Of a stretch of DNA of 64,000 nt, positions 40,801 to 49,419 are shown piece after piece (within the stretch, counting starts at the first letter, position 1; the number at the start of each line of letters is the position of its first letter). A program made the position numbers and the translations under genes. The DNA is taken from assembly GCA_024643365.1 (NCBI GenBank), contig JAHENC010000018.1, forward strand, positions 116,894 to 180,893. The letters run 5' to 3'. Source of the DNA: Crocinitomicaceae bacterium. Lineage in GTDB: Bacteria > Bacteroidota > Bacteroidia > Flavobacteriales_D > Crocinitomicaceae. Below the pieces are notes generated by a model. It saw only the letters and a list, made by a program, of their open reading frames with translations, made no database searches and was not told the DNA's origin.

Positions 40801-41727
40801 ATGCTAGAAATCAACAATCTTTGTAAGTCCTTTCAGCGGAAAATCGCCCTCGATGAGGTGAGTTTGACTGTTGGAAAAGGAGAAATTTATGGCTTGCTTG
40901 GTCCGAATGGAGCAGGGAAGACCACTTTGATTCGAATCATCAATCAGATTTTGGAAGCTGACCGAGGAACGATTCGCATGAACGGACAATTGATGACACA
41001 GAGTCAGTTGGCAATCATCGGTTATTTACCAGAGGAACGAGGCTTGTACAAAAATATGCAGGTCGAGGAACAATTGATTTTCCTAGCGCAACTACGTGGA
41101 TTGACAAAAAAGGAAGCACAACGAAACGTGAGTCATTGGTTGGGTAAATTCGGAATCTTGGATTGGCGTTCGAAGCGCGTGGAATCCTTATCCAAAGGAA
41201 TGGCCCAAAAAGTACAGTTCATTGCGGCCTTGGTACACGATCCACAGTTGCTGGTACTAGATGAACCCTTGAGTGGATTCGATCCAGTAAACGTGGAATT
41301 GATTTTAAATGAAATGAAAGAATTGAAGGAAAGTGGAAAAACCATTATCCTCTCGACACATAATATGCAAAGCGTAGACGAAATCTGCGACCGTGCCAGT
41401 TTGATTCATGAATCGAAAAAACTAGCTGAGGATACCGTTTGGAATTTACGAGAGCAACACAACCAAGGTGAGTATATGGTGCGCTTCAAAGGGAACATGA
41501 TTGGTTTCGTGAATGCGTTATGGACCGACTTTGAATTACTTGGACACGAGGAAATTGGCGATAATCGATTTTTAGCAAAATTGAAAATGCGAGGAGCAAG
41601 TCAGATGAACGATTTAATCAATGCCTTGGTTGGAAAGGTCCAAATCGAACTGATTGAGAAAAAACTACCATCCATGCAAGAAGTATTTATAGATATTATT
41701 CGCGGAAAGGAGGAGGCACATGCGTAA
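40801..41727 (+). CDS. ABC transporter ATP-binding protein (NatA-like)
   Basis: 308-aa ATPase. Walker A is GPNGAGKTT (about 34-42), the signature reads SLSKGMAQK with a Lys in place of the first Gly, and Walker B is LLVLDEPLSGFDP, followed by the switch histidine in LSTHNM. A C-terminal domain of about 80 residues after the ATPase core resembles DUF4162, found in NatA/YhaQ-type exporters. It overlaps the permease gene by eight bases, so the two form one exporter. Substrate unknown; NatAB-type systems export sodium or drugs. Confidence 0.88.
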   Translation: MLEINNLCKSFQRKIALDEVSLTVGKGEIYGLLGPNGAGKTTLIRIINQILEADRGTIRMNGQLMTQSQLAIIGYLPEERGLYKNMQVEEQLIFLAQLRGLTKKEAQRNVSHWLGKFGILDWRSKRVESLSKGMAQKVQFIAALVHDPQLLVLDEPLSGFDPVNVELILNEMKELKESGKTIILSTHNMQSVDEICDRASLIHESKKLAEDTVWNLREQHNQGEYMVRFKGNMIGFVNALWTDFELLGHEEIGDNRFLAKLKMRGASQMNDLINALVGKVQIELIEKKLPSMQEVFIDIIRGKEEAHA

Positions 41728-43048
41728 TTTCTGGTTACTTACGAAAAGAGAATGGTCGGAGCGTGTGATGAACCGCACCTTCCTATGGATGTTATTCATT
41801 GGTCCATTGGTTTGTTTGCTGATGTTGTCCTTTTTGTTCAAAGCAGGCGACGAAGGAAAAAACAGCATCAATGTTCTGATTGTCGATCCGGCAGAATTGA
41901 TGGATCACCGAGTGATGGCGCAAGCGGAACATGAAGTGCATTATTTCTTTATCGATGATTACGTGGAGATTGAAGAATTTCGCGATGGTTCGCAATACCA
42001 GAAGTTCGATGCGATGGTCGAAATCAACGAGAAAATCCTCATCAACAAAAAAGCGTTTGTCTTTTACCGCGCTTCACCTTCAATGGATGTCAAAATGCAG
42101 TTAAAATTCCAAATGGAACGACGAATCGAAGAATTGGTGGTGGAATCCTTTACCAATTTATCCATTGATCACTTTCGACGCATTAAACAGCCATTAATCA
42201 TGGATTTTCGCAATGTCTATGATCCAAAGAATGAATCGAGCGACTTAGAAAGTTGGGTTGGATTCGTCTTCGGAGGATTGATTTTCTTGTTCATTGGGAT
42301 TTTCGGAATGACGATCTTACGCAGTACAGCGAAAGAAAAAAGCAACCGCATCGTGGAGGTCTTGCTTTCAGCAGTCAAACCACGTCAATTGATGTTGGGT
42401 AAAATGACCGGAATTGCATTGGCGGCTTTATTTCAATTAGCGATTTGGTCCGTGTTGATTGGTTGCGGATTGTGGATCTTGAGACAAACCATTTTTCCTG
42501 ACATGATGAATCCAGCGAACTGGCAAGGCATTCAAATGGCTGCTGATGTGCAGAATCAAGTCGTCATGGCGCAGGAAGGATTGAGTAATAATCCAGTGTT
42601 GGACTTGGTCTATGCGCGCATCGACTACGTTTGGATGAGCGTGCACTTTGTGTTCTTCTTCATTGCAGCGTACTATTTCTATGGTGCATTTTTCAGCATG
42701 ATTGGCGCGATGACCGGAACAGAAAGCGACGGACAACAATTTGTCATGCCTATTTTACTGTTGCTTGGATTCTCCATTTTATCCGGATACATGTACATTC
42801 ATTATCCCGATTCAACATTTGCCGTATGGATTAGTTATCTTCCATTTACCGCACCGATGGTGGTGATGATACAGCTCGCACAAGGCGTTCCGATTGAGTC
42901 CTATTATTTGATTTGGATCCATTGGTTGATCATTGTACTTTCAGCTGTATTGATGTTGCAAGTTGCAGGAAAATTGTACAAAAATGGCATTCTACAATTT
43001 GGACACCGTTTGCGACTTTCACAATTCTGGCGCTTATTCAAATCTTAA
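41720..43048 (+). CDS. ABC transporter permease (NatB / ABC-2 type)
   Basis: 442 aa. An N-terminal membrane segment (LLTKREWSERVMNRTFLWMLFIGPLVCLLMLSF, about 5-36) is followed by a large extracytoplasmic domain (about 37-175). Then come five C-terminal membrane segments with the ABC-2 hallmark region SNRIVEVLLSAVKPRQLMLGKMTGIALAAL, the cytoplasmic coupling helix. This is the usual plan of NatB/YhaP permeases. It partners the ATPase that overlaps it by eight bases. The Ppx/GppA gene starts 11 bases later. Confidence 0.87.
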   Translation: MRNFWLLTKREWSERVMNRTFLWMLFIGPLVCLLMLSFLFKAGDEGKNSINVLIVDPAELMDHRVMAQAEHEVHYFFIDDYVEIEEFRDGSQYQKFDAMVEINEKILINKKAFVFYRASPSMDVKMQLKFQMERRIEELVVESFTNLSIDHFRRIKQPLIMDFRNVYDPKNESSDLESWVGFVFGGLIFLFIGIFGMTILRSTAKEKSNRIVEVLLSAVKPRQLMLGKMTGIALAALFQLAIWSVLIGCGLWILRQTIFPDMMNPANWQGIQMAADVQNQVVMAQEGLSNNPVLDLVYARIDYVWMSVHFVFFFIAAYYFYGAFFSMIGAMTGTESDGQQFVMPILLLLGFSILSGYMYIHYPDSTFAVWISYLPFTAPMVVMIQLAQGVPIESYYLIWIHWLIIVLSAVLMLQVAGKLYKNGILQFGHRLRLSQFWRLFKS

Positions 43049-43059
43049 TTCCAAACACG

Positions 43060-43947
43060 ATGAAAGCATTGATCGATTTAGGAACGAATACCTTCAATTT
43101 GATGATTGCTGACATCGACGCAACCGGATTGATTCATGTGATTCACAGTGAAAAGGAAGGCGTTGCTTTGGGAATGGGAGGTATTCACGAAAAGCGTCTT
43201 ACCGATGATGCGATTGATCGCGCAGTGGCATGTTTACTGCGCTATAAAAAACAATGCGAACTTCATGGTGTTTCGGACATTCGTGCCATCGGAACTTCTG
43301 CCATTCGTGACGCGCATAATCGTTCGGAACTAATTGATCGCGTTACACGAGAAACGGGAATTCACATCGAAGTGATTAGTGGCTTGGAAGAAGCGCAATT
43401 GATATACAGGGGCGTTCATCAGACGATGTCTTTTGGAGATTCTGCTTTAATTATGGATATTGGTGGAGGAAGTACCGAGTTCATTCTCGCAAACGACCAA
43501 GGACTTTTGGCCATGGAATCCTTTAACATTGGTGTTTCCCGCATTTACCAACAATTTACCTTTTCGGATCCAATGAGTCCAGCGGACATTCACGCGCTTG
43601 AATCCTATTTAGAAGAAGCCTGCGGGAAGTATTTACGTCAATTGAACGCTACTAAGCTCATCGGCGCATCCGGAAGTTTCGAAACATTTTTTGAGTTGAT
43701 GCACGAAAAGCCATTCCAGGCGAAGGGTAGGGCAGTGGAAGTTGATTTTGTTCATTTTGAAACGATGTTGGAACAAATCATTGCATCGAGTCAAGCCGAG
43801 CGTGATGAAAATCCACACATCATTGCGATTCGCAAACGCATGGCACCAATTGCAGCCATCAAAACACGTTGGGTTCTTCGTCAATTAGCGATTACGCATG
43901 TGTTCATTTCGCCATATTCCTTGAAAGAAGGCGCGATGATTTCCTAG
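43060..43947 (+). CDS. Ppx/GppA-family phosphatase
   Basis: 295 aa, an ASKHA-fold polyphosphate/(p)ppGpp phosphatase without the C-terminal HD domain. Motifs: MKALIDLGTNTFNLMIAD with phosphate-1 DLGTN at the N-terminus, GTSAIRDAHN, catalytic ISGLEEAQLIYRG, and phosphate-2 IMDIGGGSTEF. The frame opens further left (to 42913), overlapping the permease, but the family begins exactly at MKALIDLG, which is the ATG at 43060. Substrate could be polyphosphate or pppGpp; sequence alone cannot say which. Confidence 0.92.
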   Translation: MKALIDLGTNTFNLMIADIDATGLIHVIHSEKEGVALGMGGIHEKRLTDDAIDRAVACLLRYKKQCELHGVSDIRAIGTSAIRDAHNRSELIDRVTRETGIHIEVISGLEEAQLIYRGVHQTMSFGDSALIMDIGGGSTEFILANDQGLLAMESFNIGVSRIYQQFTFSDPMSPADIHALESYLEEACGKYLRQLNATKLIGASGSFETFFELMHEKPFQAKGRAVEVDFVHFETMLEQIIASSQAERDENPHIIAIRKRMAPIAAIKTRWVLRQLAITHVFISPYSLKEGAMIS

Positions 43948-43950
43948 TTC

Positions 43951-43966
43951 TGCAACCTATGTTGCA
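43951..43966. promoter_or_regulatory. Inverted repeat upstream of the heavy-metal-binding gene
   Basis: TGCAAC-CTAT-GTTGCA is a perfect 6-4-6 palindrome. It overlaps a TTG (43962-43964) that could be the -33 element, with TACCTTTC at 43988-43995 as a weak -7 element (one mismatch). A repressor or activator bound here could control the 84-aa gene. Confidence 0.5.
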
Positions 43967-44010
43967 TCCTGCTGCATGGAAAGACATTACCTTTCTAAAA
44001 AGCAGAAATC

Positions 44011-44265
44011 ATGATGATACAAGTAGAAAATTTAAAATGCGGTGGATGTATTTCTAGTGTCAAAAAAGCACTTACTAATATAGCAGGAGTAAAAGAAGTG
44101 ACTGTCGACCTTGAAAGCGGAATGATTGAGGTGAGTGGGCATGCAGATCGCGTCCAGTTAATCGAAAAACTGACTGGACTCGGTTATCCCGAAGTAGGGA
44201 GCAACAATCTGTTGTCCAAAACGAAATCCTATGTCAGCTGTGCCATTGGAAAAATGAGTCATTGA
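44011..44265 (+). CDS. Small heavy-metal-associated (HMA) domain protein
   Basis: 84-aa copper-chaperone-like protein. It has the ferredoxin-like HMA layout, with the metal-binding loop KCGGC (Cys10 and Cys13), GVKEVTVDLESGMIEV and the LTGLGYPE end of the fold. An unusual tail of about 15 residues carries one more cysteine (YVSCAIGKMSH). It probably binds Cu(I) or another soft metal; a partner ATPase is not in the window. Two ATGs occur in a row (44011 and 44014). The palindrome at 43951 may be its operator. Confidence 0.82.
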   Translation: MMIQVENLKCGGCISSVKKALTNIAGVKEVTVDLESGMIEVSGHADRVQLIEKLTGLGYPEVGSNNLLSKTKSYVSCAIGKMSH

Positions 44266-44278
44266 TTCCTTTATTTCA

Positions 44279-44309
44279 TTGACAAAACAAAAAAACGAAT
44301 GTATCTTTG
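44279..44309 (+). promoter_or_regulatory. Strong Bacteroidota promoter for the tRNA-Arg gene
   Basis: TTG at 44279-44281, followed by 20 bases and TATCTTTG at 44302-44309, is an almost ideal -33/-7 pair. RNA should start near 44315, giving a leader of about 90 bases before the tRNA. Confidence 0.8.
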
Positions 44310-44345
44310 TGTCAAGTTGAAGTTATTTTAAAGTAACATCGCATC

Positions 44346-44384
44346 AGGCTCCGTGGCGTCCGCCTTCACTCCGTTTCTGCGGAC
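44346..44384 (+). other. tRNA leader with a copy of the tRNA 5' end and a hairpin
   Basis: AGGCTCCGTGGCG at 44346-44358 is an exact copy of 44405-44417, which covers the base before and the first 12 bases of the tRNA. It overlaps by one base a hairpin GTCCGC (44358-44363) / GCGGAC (44379-44384). It may be a remnant of a second tRNA or a processing signal. Confidence 0.55.
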
Positions 44385-44405
44385 AGGCAACAATACGAGT
44401 TACAA

Positions 44406-44479
44406 GGCTCCGTGGCGCAACTGTATAGCGCACTGGATTTCGGCTCCAGCGGTTGTGGGTTAGAATCCCTCCGGGGTCA
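44406..44479 (+). tRNA. tRNA-Arg (anticodon TCG)
   Basis: The 74 bases fold as a cloverleaf. Acceptor GGCTCCG/CGGGGTC has two G-U pairs; the D stem is GCGC/GCGC; the anticodon stem is CTGGA/TCCAG with loop TTTCGGC, giving anticodon TCG (Arg, CGA codons); the T stem GTGGG/CCCTC has one T-T mismatch; the discriminator is A. CCA is not encoded. The D loop AACTGTATA has T where G19 is expected, and the T loop TTAGAAT has A where C56 is expected. These positions normally pair (G19-C56), so T19-A56 keeps a Watson-Crick pair. It has its own promoter and terminator. Confidence 0.88.
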
Positions 44480-44490
44480 CAAAACAAGCT

Positions 44491-44526
44491 AAAAGCCCCT
44501 TTCCTCTTCGGTTTGGGGCTTTTTTA
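44491..44526 (+). terminator. Rho-independent terminator of the tRNA gene
   Basis: AAAAGCCCC at 44491-44499 pairs with GGGGCTTTT at 44515-44523, followed by more T. It begins 12 bases after the tRNA, so the tRNA is a single-gene transcript. Confidence 0.9.
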
Positions 44527-44625
44527 TTGATTGAACCCCAAGCGGAGAAAATGAAAATGTATTTGATCTTTTGCTTAAATTCTACTATGTTTTTTGAGAG
44601 AAACGAAAGGTTAGAAATTTCTAAG

Positions 44626-45219
44626 TTAATTTGAATAATTTTTGAGAAAAAGTTTTTCAAACGTTGCCCAAAGCAACTCGCCTTCAGACCTTAAATCAAA
44701 GGAATAATTATCTAATCTCCATTGTAATATTATGAAACGCATGCTTCCCATAAAAATTGAAGCTAATTGATTCGGATCTACATCTGATCGGATGGAATCA
44801 TCCTTTTGTCCTTGTTCAATGATACGAACAACGCTTTCTTTTTTATTAGTTAGTATGTTGTGAACGGCACTCGACAATTTTAATTCATACTGGAAACTTG
44901 TTTCTGCAAAAATGACCATAACAATGGCAGGTTGATTAGAAAAATGTTCGAATTGAAATTCAATAATCCGTTTTAACTTTTCTATTCCTTTGTCTTGACT
45001 TTGAATCAATTCTTTCATCTTTGTTTTTAAACCCATTCCAAAATAATTTAATACTGACGATAAAATATCAGTCTTATTTTTGAAGTGTCGATAAATTGCA
45101 GGTTCGCTAAACCCAATTTTTTCAGCTAATGATTTTGTTGTTAGTTGCTGAATACCTCCCTGATTCATTAGTTCGGTTGCTGCATTGATAATTTCAATTT
45201 GTCTTGCGGTGTACTCCAT
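44626..45219 (-). CDS. TetR/AcrR-family repressor of the efflux operon
   Basis: 197 aa. The N-terminal helix-turn-helix is typical: AATELMNQGGIQQLTTKSLAEKIGFSEPAIYRHFKNKTDIL (about 13-51), followed by an all-helical ligand-binding domain. It is the last gene of a left-reading cluster, 28 bases after the RND pump gene. TetR proteins usually repress the pump they sit with and let go when the drug binds. Two 16-bp palindromes in the operon (50704 and 51860) and a weaker inverted repeat just upstream of this gene (45230) are candidate operators. Link to the operators is inference. Confidence 0.88.
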   Translation of the reverse strand: MEYTARQIEIINAATELMNQGGIQQLTTKSLAEKIGFSEPAIYRHFKNKTDILSSVLNYFGMGLKTKMKELIQSQDKGIEKLKRIIEFQFEHFSNQPAIVMVIFAETSFQYELKLSSAVHNILTNKKESVVRIIEQGQKDDSIRSDVDPNQLASIFMGSMRFIILQWRLDNYSFDLRSEGELLWATFEKLFLKNYSN

Positions 45220-45229
45220 AACACAAAGG

Positions 45230-45250
45230 TAAGTTAGTGCGATTAACTTA
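45230..45250. promoter_or_regulatory. Inverted repeat before the TetR gene
   Basis: TAAGTTA-N7-TAACTTA is a perfect 7-7-7 repeat between the RND stop and the TetR start. It contains GTTAGT, the half-site of the stronger palindromes at 50704 and 51860, but its centre is different, so it may be a weak autoregulatory site. Confidence 0.4.
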
Positions 45251-48200
45251 TAGTTTTTTTGCCAGTGTTTTTTTACTTGCCATGTGTTCTTTTATTGAAT
45301 CAACTGCATAATAAACTACTGGCACTAAGTAAACGGTTAGAATTAGAGAAGATGTTACCCCTCCAATTATTACCCATGCCAATCCATTCTTCCATTCACT
45401 TGCTGTTCCTTGTGCCATGGCTATTGGCAACATCCCTACAATCATAGAAATACTAGTCATTAAAATTGGACGCATACGACCTTTTCCTGCTTCAATTAGA
45501 GCATCCTTGTAATGCATGCCTTGAGTTTTCAATTGATTGGTAAAGTCGACTATTAAAATGGCATTTTTCACCACTAAGCCCATCAACATGATCAATCCTA
45601 ATAGGGCAAATAAACTTAGATGACTTTGCGAAAGATTCAATGCTAAGAAAGCTCCAATAACTGCAACTGGAATAGAAAATAATACCACAAATGGGTAAAT
45701 GAAGCTATCATATAATGCAACCATAATAAGATAAATAAGAATGAATGAAATCAATAGAACAGAACCTAAAGCACCAAAACTATCGTTCTGTCTTTTAATA
45801 TCACTTCCCCAAGTCATTTGCATTCCTTCTGGTAAAGGATTTTCATTGATGTAAGCTAAAACGTCATCCGCAACACTTCCTGAAGGACGCCCTAACGCAT
45901 CTGCAGTAATCGTAACAGCAGGCTGTCTGTCTTTTCGCTCTAATAATGATGGCGATTCTTCTAGTACAACCTCTGCAAACTGAGAAACTTTAATTGGAAT
46001 TCCCTTTGGATTAATAATGGTCATGTTTTTCAGATCGTCATAATCGTTTCGATTGAACTCATCAAAATAGACTCTTATCGGATATTCTGTCCCTTCTTGG
46101 GTTAACACTGCATCATCATTTCCTGTAAGTGCATTTCTAATACTCATTCCTACATAAGCTGCTGTTAAACCGTATTTCTGCATTAATATATCATCTGGAA
46201 TAACTCGGTATTCTGGTGCACCATTTTTTACGGACAATTGCACATTATCTGCTCCAGGAATCTTTTGAATCGCATTTTGTAAATTGGTCGATACTTTAAG
46301 AACCTCTTCAAAACTAGCTCCACTAATGGTTAATTCAATAGGCGCAGAGCGTGGAATTAAACCTAATCCTGCTATGGAGAAATTAATTCCTGCGAATTGT
46401 TCTTGAAGTTCAACTCTAAGATCCTTCATGTAAGTCTCAGTTGGTTGAAAATCTCGAACTTCTTTTGGCTTTAGTTGAATGGTGAATTCTGTAATATTTG
46501 GTGAACCAACCCCTAAACTTCCAATTCCTGTACTTGGACCTCCAACATTACTGAACACTGTTGAAATATCAGGTTGGCTTAACAAGAATTGTTCTACTTG
46601 ATAGGAAACAATGTTATTTTGTTTTAATGAAGTTGTTTTATCGTATTCAAGAGATAGACGAAATTTTCCTTGGTCACCTGTTGCGATCAATTCTTTTCCT
46701 ATGATATTTTGTTTTAACATCACTCCTGTAAGAGCAAATAATGCCAAAAGTATTCCTGTGAAAATGAGTTTATGATTTAACACCCATTTTAACTGGTTTC
46801 CGTACCAATTGGTAAAATTGTCTAGTTGAACTTCAAACCAAATCAGGAACTTATTAAAGAAATTAGTGGGCTTTAAGTCTTCTGATTTACCAATTCTGGA
46901 AGCCATCCAAGGTGTTAATGTAAATCCAACCAACAAACTGGTGAGGGTTGAAGTTATTACAACTACTGAGAATTGTTTCAGCATATCTGCTACAAATACT
47001 TGCAAAAAGAGAATCGGTAGAAAAACCACTATATCAACTAGGGTTATGGATAGGGCTGAAAAACCAATTTCCATACGCCCATCCATTGATGCTGTTCGTT
47101 TATCTTTCCCCATATCAAGATGACGTTGGATATTTTCTAATACTACGGTTGCATCATCCACTAGAATCCCTATGATTAACGACATGGCTAAAAGTGTCAT
47201 TAGATTAAGTGTATAACCAAGCATCCACATTACTGCAAAAGCGGTTACTAAAGAGGTAGGAATAGCGACCAATACGATCAAGGAGTTTCTAAAACTACGC
47301 AAGAACATAAGCATAACTAGAGACACCAATAACACAGCCATAATTAAATCCACAACAACCGAATTAACGGCAGCAATTGTATTGTCTGTACTATCATCTG
47401 CCACAATGAATTTGACATTACTTTCCTTGTTTTGGTCTTCAATCCATTTTAATTTCTCTTTCACTTTTGTTGATACATCAACTGCATTGGCATCACCTTG
47501 TTTTTTGAGTAGAATACCTATACCATTTTTACCATTGTAACGACTGACCGAAGTAATTTCTTTAATTACATCTTTTACAACTGCCAAATCCTTGATGTAA
47601 ATAGAAGTGCTCGGAGGAAAAATAGCTACCTGAATATTCTCTATGTCTTCTACTGTATTGTACTTGGATGATATTTTAACAGAGTTGGATTGACTTCCAT
47701 TTTCAATTTTACCTGCTGGAATATCCAAACCAGATCTATTGATCGCTTCTACTATTTGAAGCATTGGTATATTGTAGTATTCCAATTTGTTTTCATCTAC
47801 AAGTACCTGAATTTCTCTTTCTTCACCTCCTAGTATCGTTAATTCCGCAACTCCTTTTATTTGTTGAATTTGAGGTAAGTATTCATCCTGCATTTTTTGA
47901 TAGAATTCTGTTGCAGGCAAATCACTGGTTGCACTAATCGACATAATTGGTAAGTCGTTCGGAGAAACCTTACTCATTTCAGGACTTAGAATATCAGCAG
48001 GTAAATCTTTACTGTTGTTATCAATGTATCTCTGAGCATCTTGCATGGTCTTGTCCAAATCTGTTCCATACTCCAAATTGGCAATAATGACAGAAGCATT
48101 GGGTAGTGATTTTGTAACCAAATAATCAACTCCTTCAAGGTTAGAAAGTGCATCTTCAATTTTGCGAGACACAGACGTTTCCACTTCTTGAGGTTCTGCA

Positions 48201-48358
48201 CCCGGATAGACCGTTTTAATTACCACAACTGGCTGATTAAAATCGGGCATTAACTCGTAACTCAAATTTTTAAACCCAATGTATCCCAATAGGATAAATA
48301 CACTGAATAACACAATTATCAGTGAGGGTCTTTTTATCGAAATTTCGGTAATATTCAT
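45248..48358 (-). CDS. RND efflux pump inner-membrane subunit (AcrB/HAE-1 type)
   Basis: 1036-aa proton-driven exporter with 12 membrane segments and two large periplasmic loops. It begins MNITEISIKRPSLIIVLFSV; the FKNLSYELMPDFNQPVVVI segment follows the first helix. The fourth segment has GILVDDATVVLENI with the paired aspartates of the proton relay. Charged residues needed for monovalent metal transport are not evident, so an HAE-1 drug/amphiphile pump is more likely than HME. The MFP and TolC genes lie immediately upstream in the same operon (gaps of 10 and 4 bases). Substrate unknown. Confidence 0.93.
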   Translation of the reverse strand: MNITEISIKRPSLIIVLFSVFILLGYIGFKNLSYELMPDFNQPVVVIKTVYPGAEPQEVETSVSRKIEDALSNLEGVDYLVTKSLPNASVIIANLEYGTDLDKTMQDAQRYIDNNSKDLPADILSPEMSKVSPNDLPIMSISATSDLPATEFYQKMQDEYLPQIQQIKGVAELTILGGEEREIQVLVDENKLEYYNIPMLQIVEAINRSGLDIPAGKIENGSQSNSVKISSKYNTVEDIENIQVAIFPPSTSIYIKDLAVVKDVIKEITSVSRYNGKNGIGILLKKQGDANAVDVSTKVKEKLKWIEDQNKESNVKFIVADDSTDNTIAAVNSVVVDLIMAVLLVSLVMLMFLRSFRNSLIVLVAIPTSLVTAFAVMWMLGYTLNLMTLLAMSLIIGILVDDATVVLENIQRHLDMGKDKRTASMDGRMEIGFSALSITLVDIVVFLPILFLQVFVADMLKQFSVVVITSTLTSLLVGFTLTPWMASRIGKSEDLKPTNFFNKFLIWFEVQLDNFTNWYGNQLKWVLNHKLIFTGILLALFALTGVMLKQNIIGKELIATGDQGKFRLSLEYDKTTSLKQNNIVSYQVEQFLLSQPDISTVFSNVGGPSTGIGSLGVGSPNITEFTIQLKPKEVRDFQPTETYMKDLRVELQEQFAGINFSIAGLGLIPRSAPIELTISGASFEEVLKVSTNLQNAIQKIPGADNVQLSVKNGAPEYRVIPDDILMQKYGLTAAYVGMSIRNALTGNDDAVLTQEGTEYPIRVYFDEFNRNDYDDLKNMTIINPKGIPIKVSQFAEVVLEESPSLLERKDRQPAVTITADALGRPSGSVADDVLAYINENPLPEGMQMTWGSDIKRQNDSFGALGSVLLISFILIYLIMVALYDSFIYPFVVLFSIPVAVIGAFLALNLSQSHLSLFALLGLIMLMGLVVKNAILIVDFTNQLKTQGMHYKDALIEAGKGRMRPILMTSISMIVGMLPIAMAQGTASEWKNGLAWVIIGGVTSSLILTVYLVPVVYYAVDSIKEHMASKKTLAKKL

Positions 48359-48368
48359 GGCGCTTGGA

Positions 48369-49415
48369 TTATTGATTCACAATTACATTGGCGTTATCAA
48401 AAAGATTGATAAATCCTCCTATTACAATTGTATCTCCTTTGTTGATCTCACCTTTAACGGATAGATAGTCTCCATTTCTTGATAAAATTGAAATTGGCGT
48501 TCTAACCGCTTTACCATTGGATACAACATATATTTCTGGATTTGATTCAGATCCAATTATTGCCTTTGAAGAAATGGTTAATGCATCTTTTGAGCTTTGA
48601 TTTGTTACGAATTTTAACTCGCCATTCATTTTGGGTTTAATTCCACTTGAATTGTCTAATGCAAACTCTACTTTGAAACTATTGCCCATGCCACCTTTAC
48701 TACTCACTTGGCTTAAACTTGCCGAACTAGAATTAGCAGATATACCTGTTGTCACAGAGTAATGTTGATTCTCTGTAAACAAATAGAGGTCTTCTTCAGG
48801 AACATTAATAACAAACTTTAATTCGGTTTGATTGATTAATTCAAACAAAGGAACGGCAGGTGAAGCAAATCCACCCACTTCACAAAACTTCATAGAGACC
48901 ACTCCATTAAATGGAGCACGCACAGTTGATTTATTGATTTGCTCAAGGATTGTTTTCTTCTCTGCTTCAATGGTAGCAATTGCGTTTTGCGTTTTTTCTA
49001 AAGTGATAGCAGGAACGGCATCTTCATTCGATAAAGTCTGATAGCGTGATTCATCCTTTTTTAAAGCATCTAATTTGGTTTCAAGAACATTCAATTGTAA
49101 TTGAAGCATTTGGTCGTCCATTTTCAGTAAGGCTTGCCCCTTGGATACTTTTTGACCTTCTTTCACAAAGATTTGGGTGATTTTACCTTGTATGTCAGCA
49201 CTCACTTTTACTTCATTCATAGATTCAAACAAACCACTAAATGTCTTGTTATGTGTTTCGCTTTTGTCTTTCACTACTTCACCAAATACTTTTACAGGAG
49301 CTTCTTTATCATATTGGTAAACTCGATTTTCTGCTTCTTTTTTGTTTTGTGCTAATTGGATAACAACTATGGTGAGCAAGCCCACAATTATTAATATGCT
49401 TATGATTCGTTTCAT
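48369..49415 (-). CDS. RND periplasmic adaptor (MFP/HlyD family)
   Basis: 348 aa anchored by an N-terminal membrane segment (MKRIISILIIVGLLTIVVIQ). The lipoyl halves flank a helical hairpin: KVSADIQGKITQIFVKEGQKVSKGQALLKMD, then the coiled coil (about 105-150), then STVRAPFNGVVSMKFCEVGGF. A beta-barrel and membrane-proximal domain follow. The adaptor bridges the RND pump and TolC. It is four bases after the TolC gene and ten before the pump. There is no lipobox; anchoring is by the N-terminal helix. Confidence 0.92.
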   Translation of the reverse strand: MKRIISILIIVGLLTIVVIQLAQNKKEAENRVYQYDKEAPVKVFGEVVKDKSETHNKTFSGLFESMNEVKVSADIQGKITQIFVKEGQKVSKGQALLKMDDQMLQLQLNVLETKLDALKKDESRYQTLSNEDAVPAITLEKTQNAIATIEAEKKTILEQINKSTVRAPFNGVVSMKFCEVGGFASPAVPLFELINQTELKFVINVPEEDLYLFTENQHYSVTTGISANSSSASLSQVSSKGGMGNSFKVEFALDNSSGIKPKMNGELKFVTNQSSKDALTISSKAIIGSESNPEIYVVSNGKAVRTPISILSRNGDYLSVKGEINKGDTIVIGGFINLFDNANVIVNQ

Positions 49416-49419
49416 GATC

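Noticed and set aside
42913..43059. Longer N-terminus for the Ppx/GppA protein
   Set aside because: The 49 extra residues overlap the permease gene and are unlike the family, which begins at MKALIDLG.
44340..44526. Integrated element at the tRNA (attL/attR)
   Set aside because: The 13-bp copy of the tRNA start is on the 5' side, no integrase or recombinase is present, and no matching 3'-end repeat is seen.
44460..44660. 66-aa minus-strand frame over the tRNA terminator
   Set aside because: It covers the tRNA 3' end and terminator hairpin and overlaps the TetR gene end; no coding signal.
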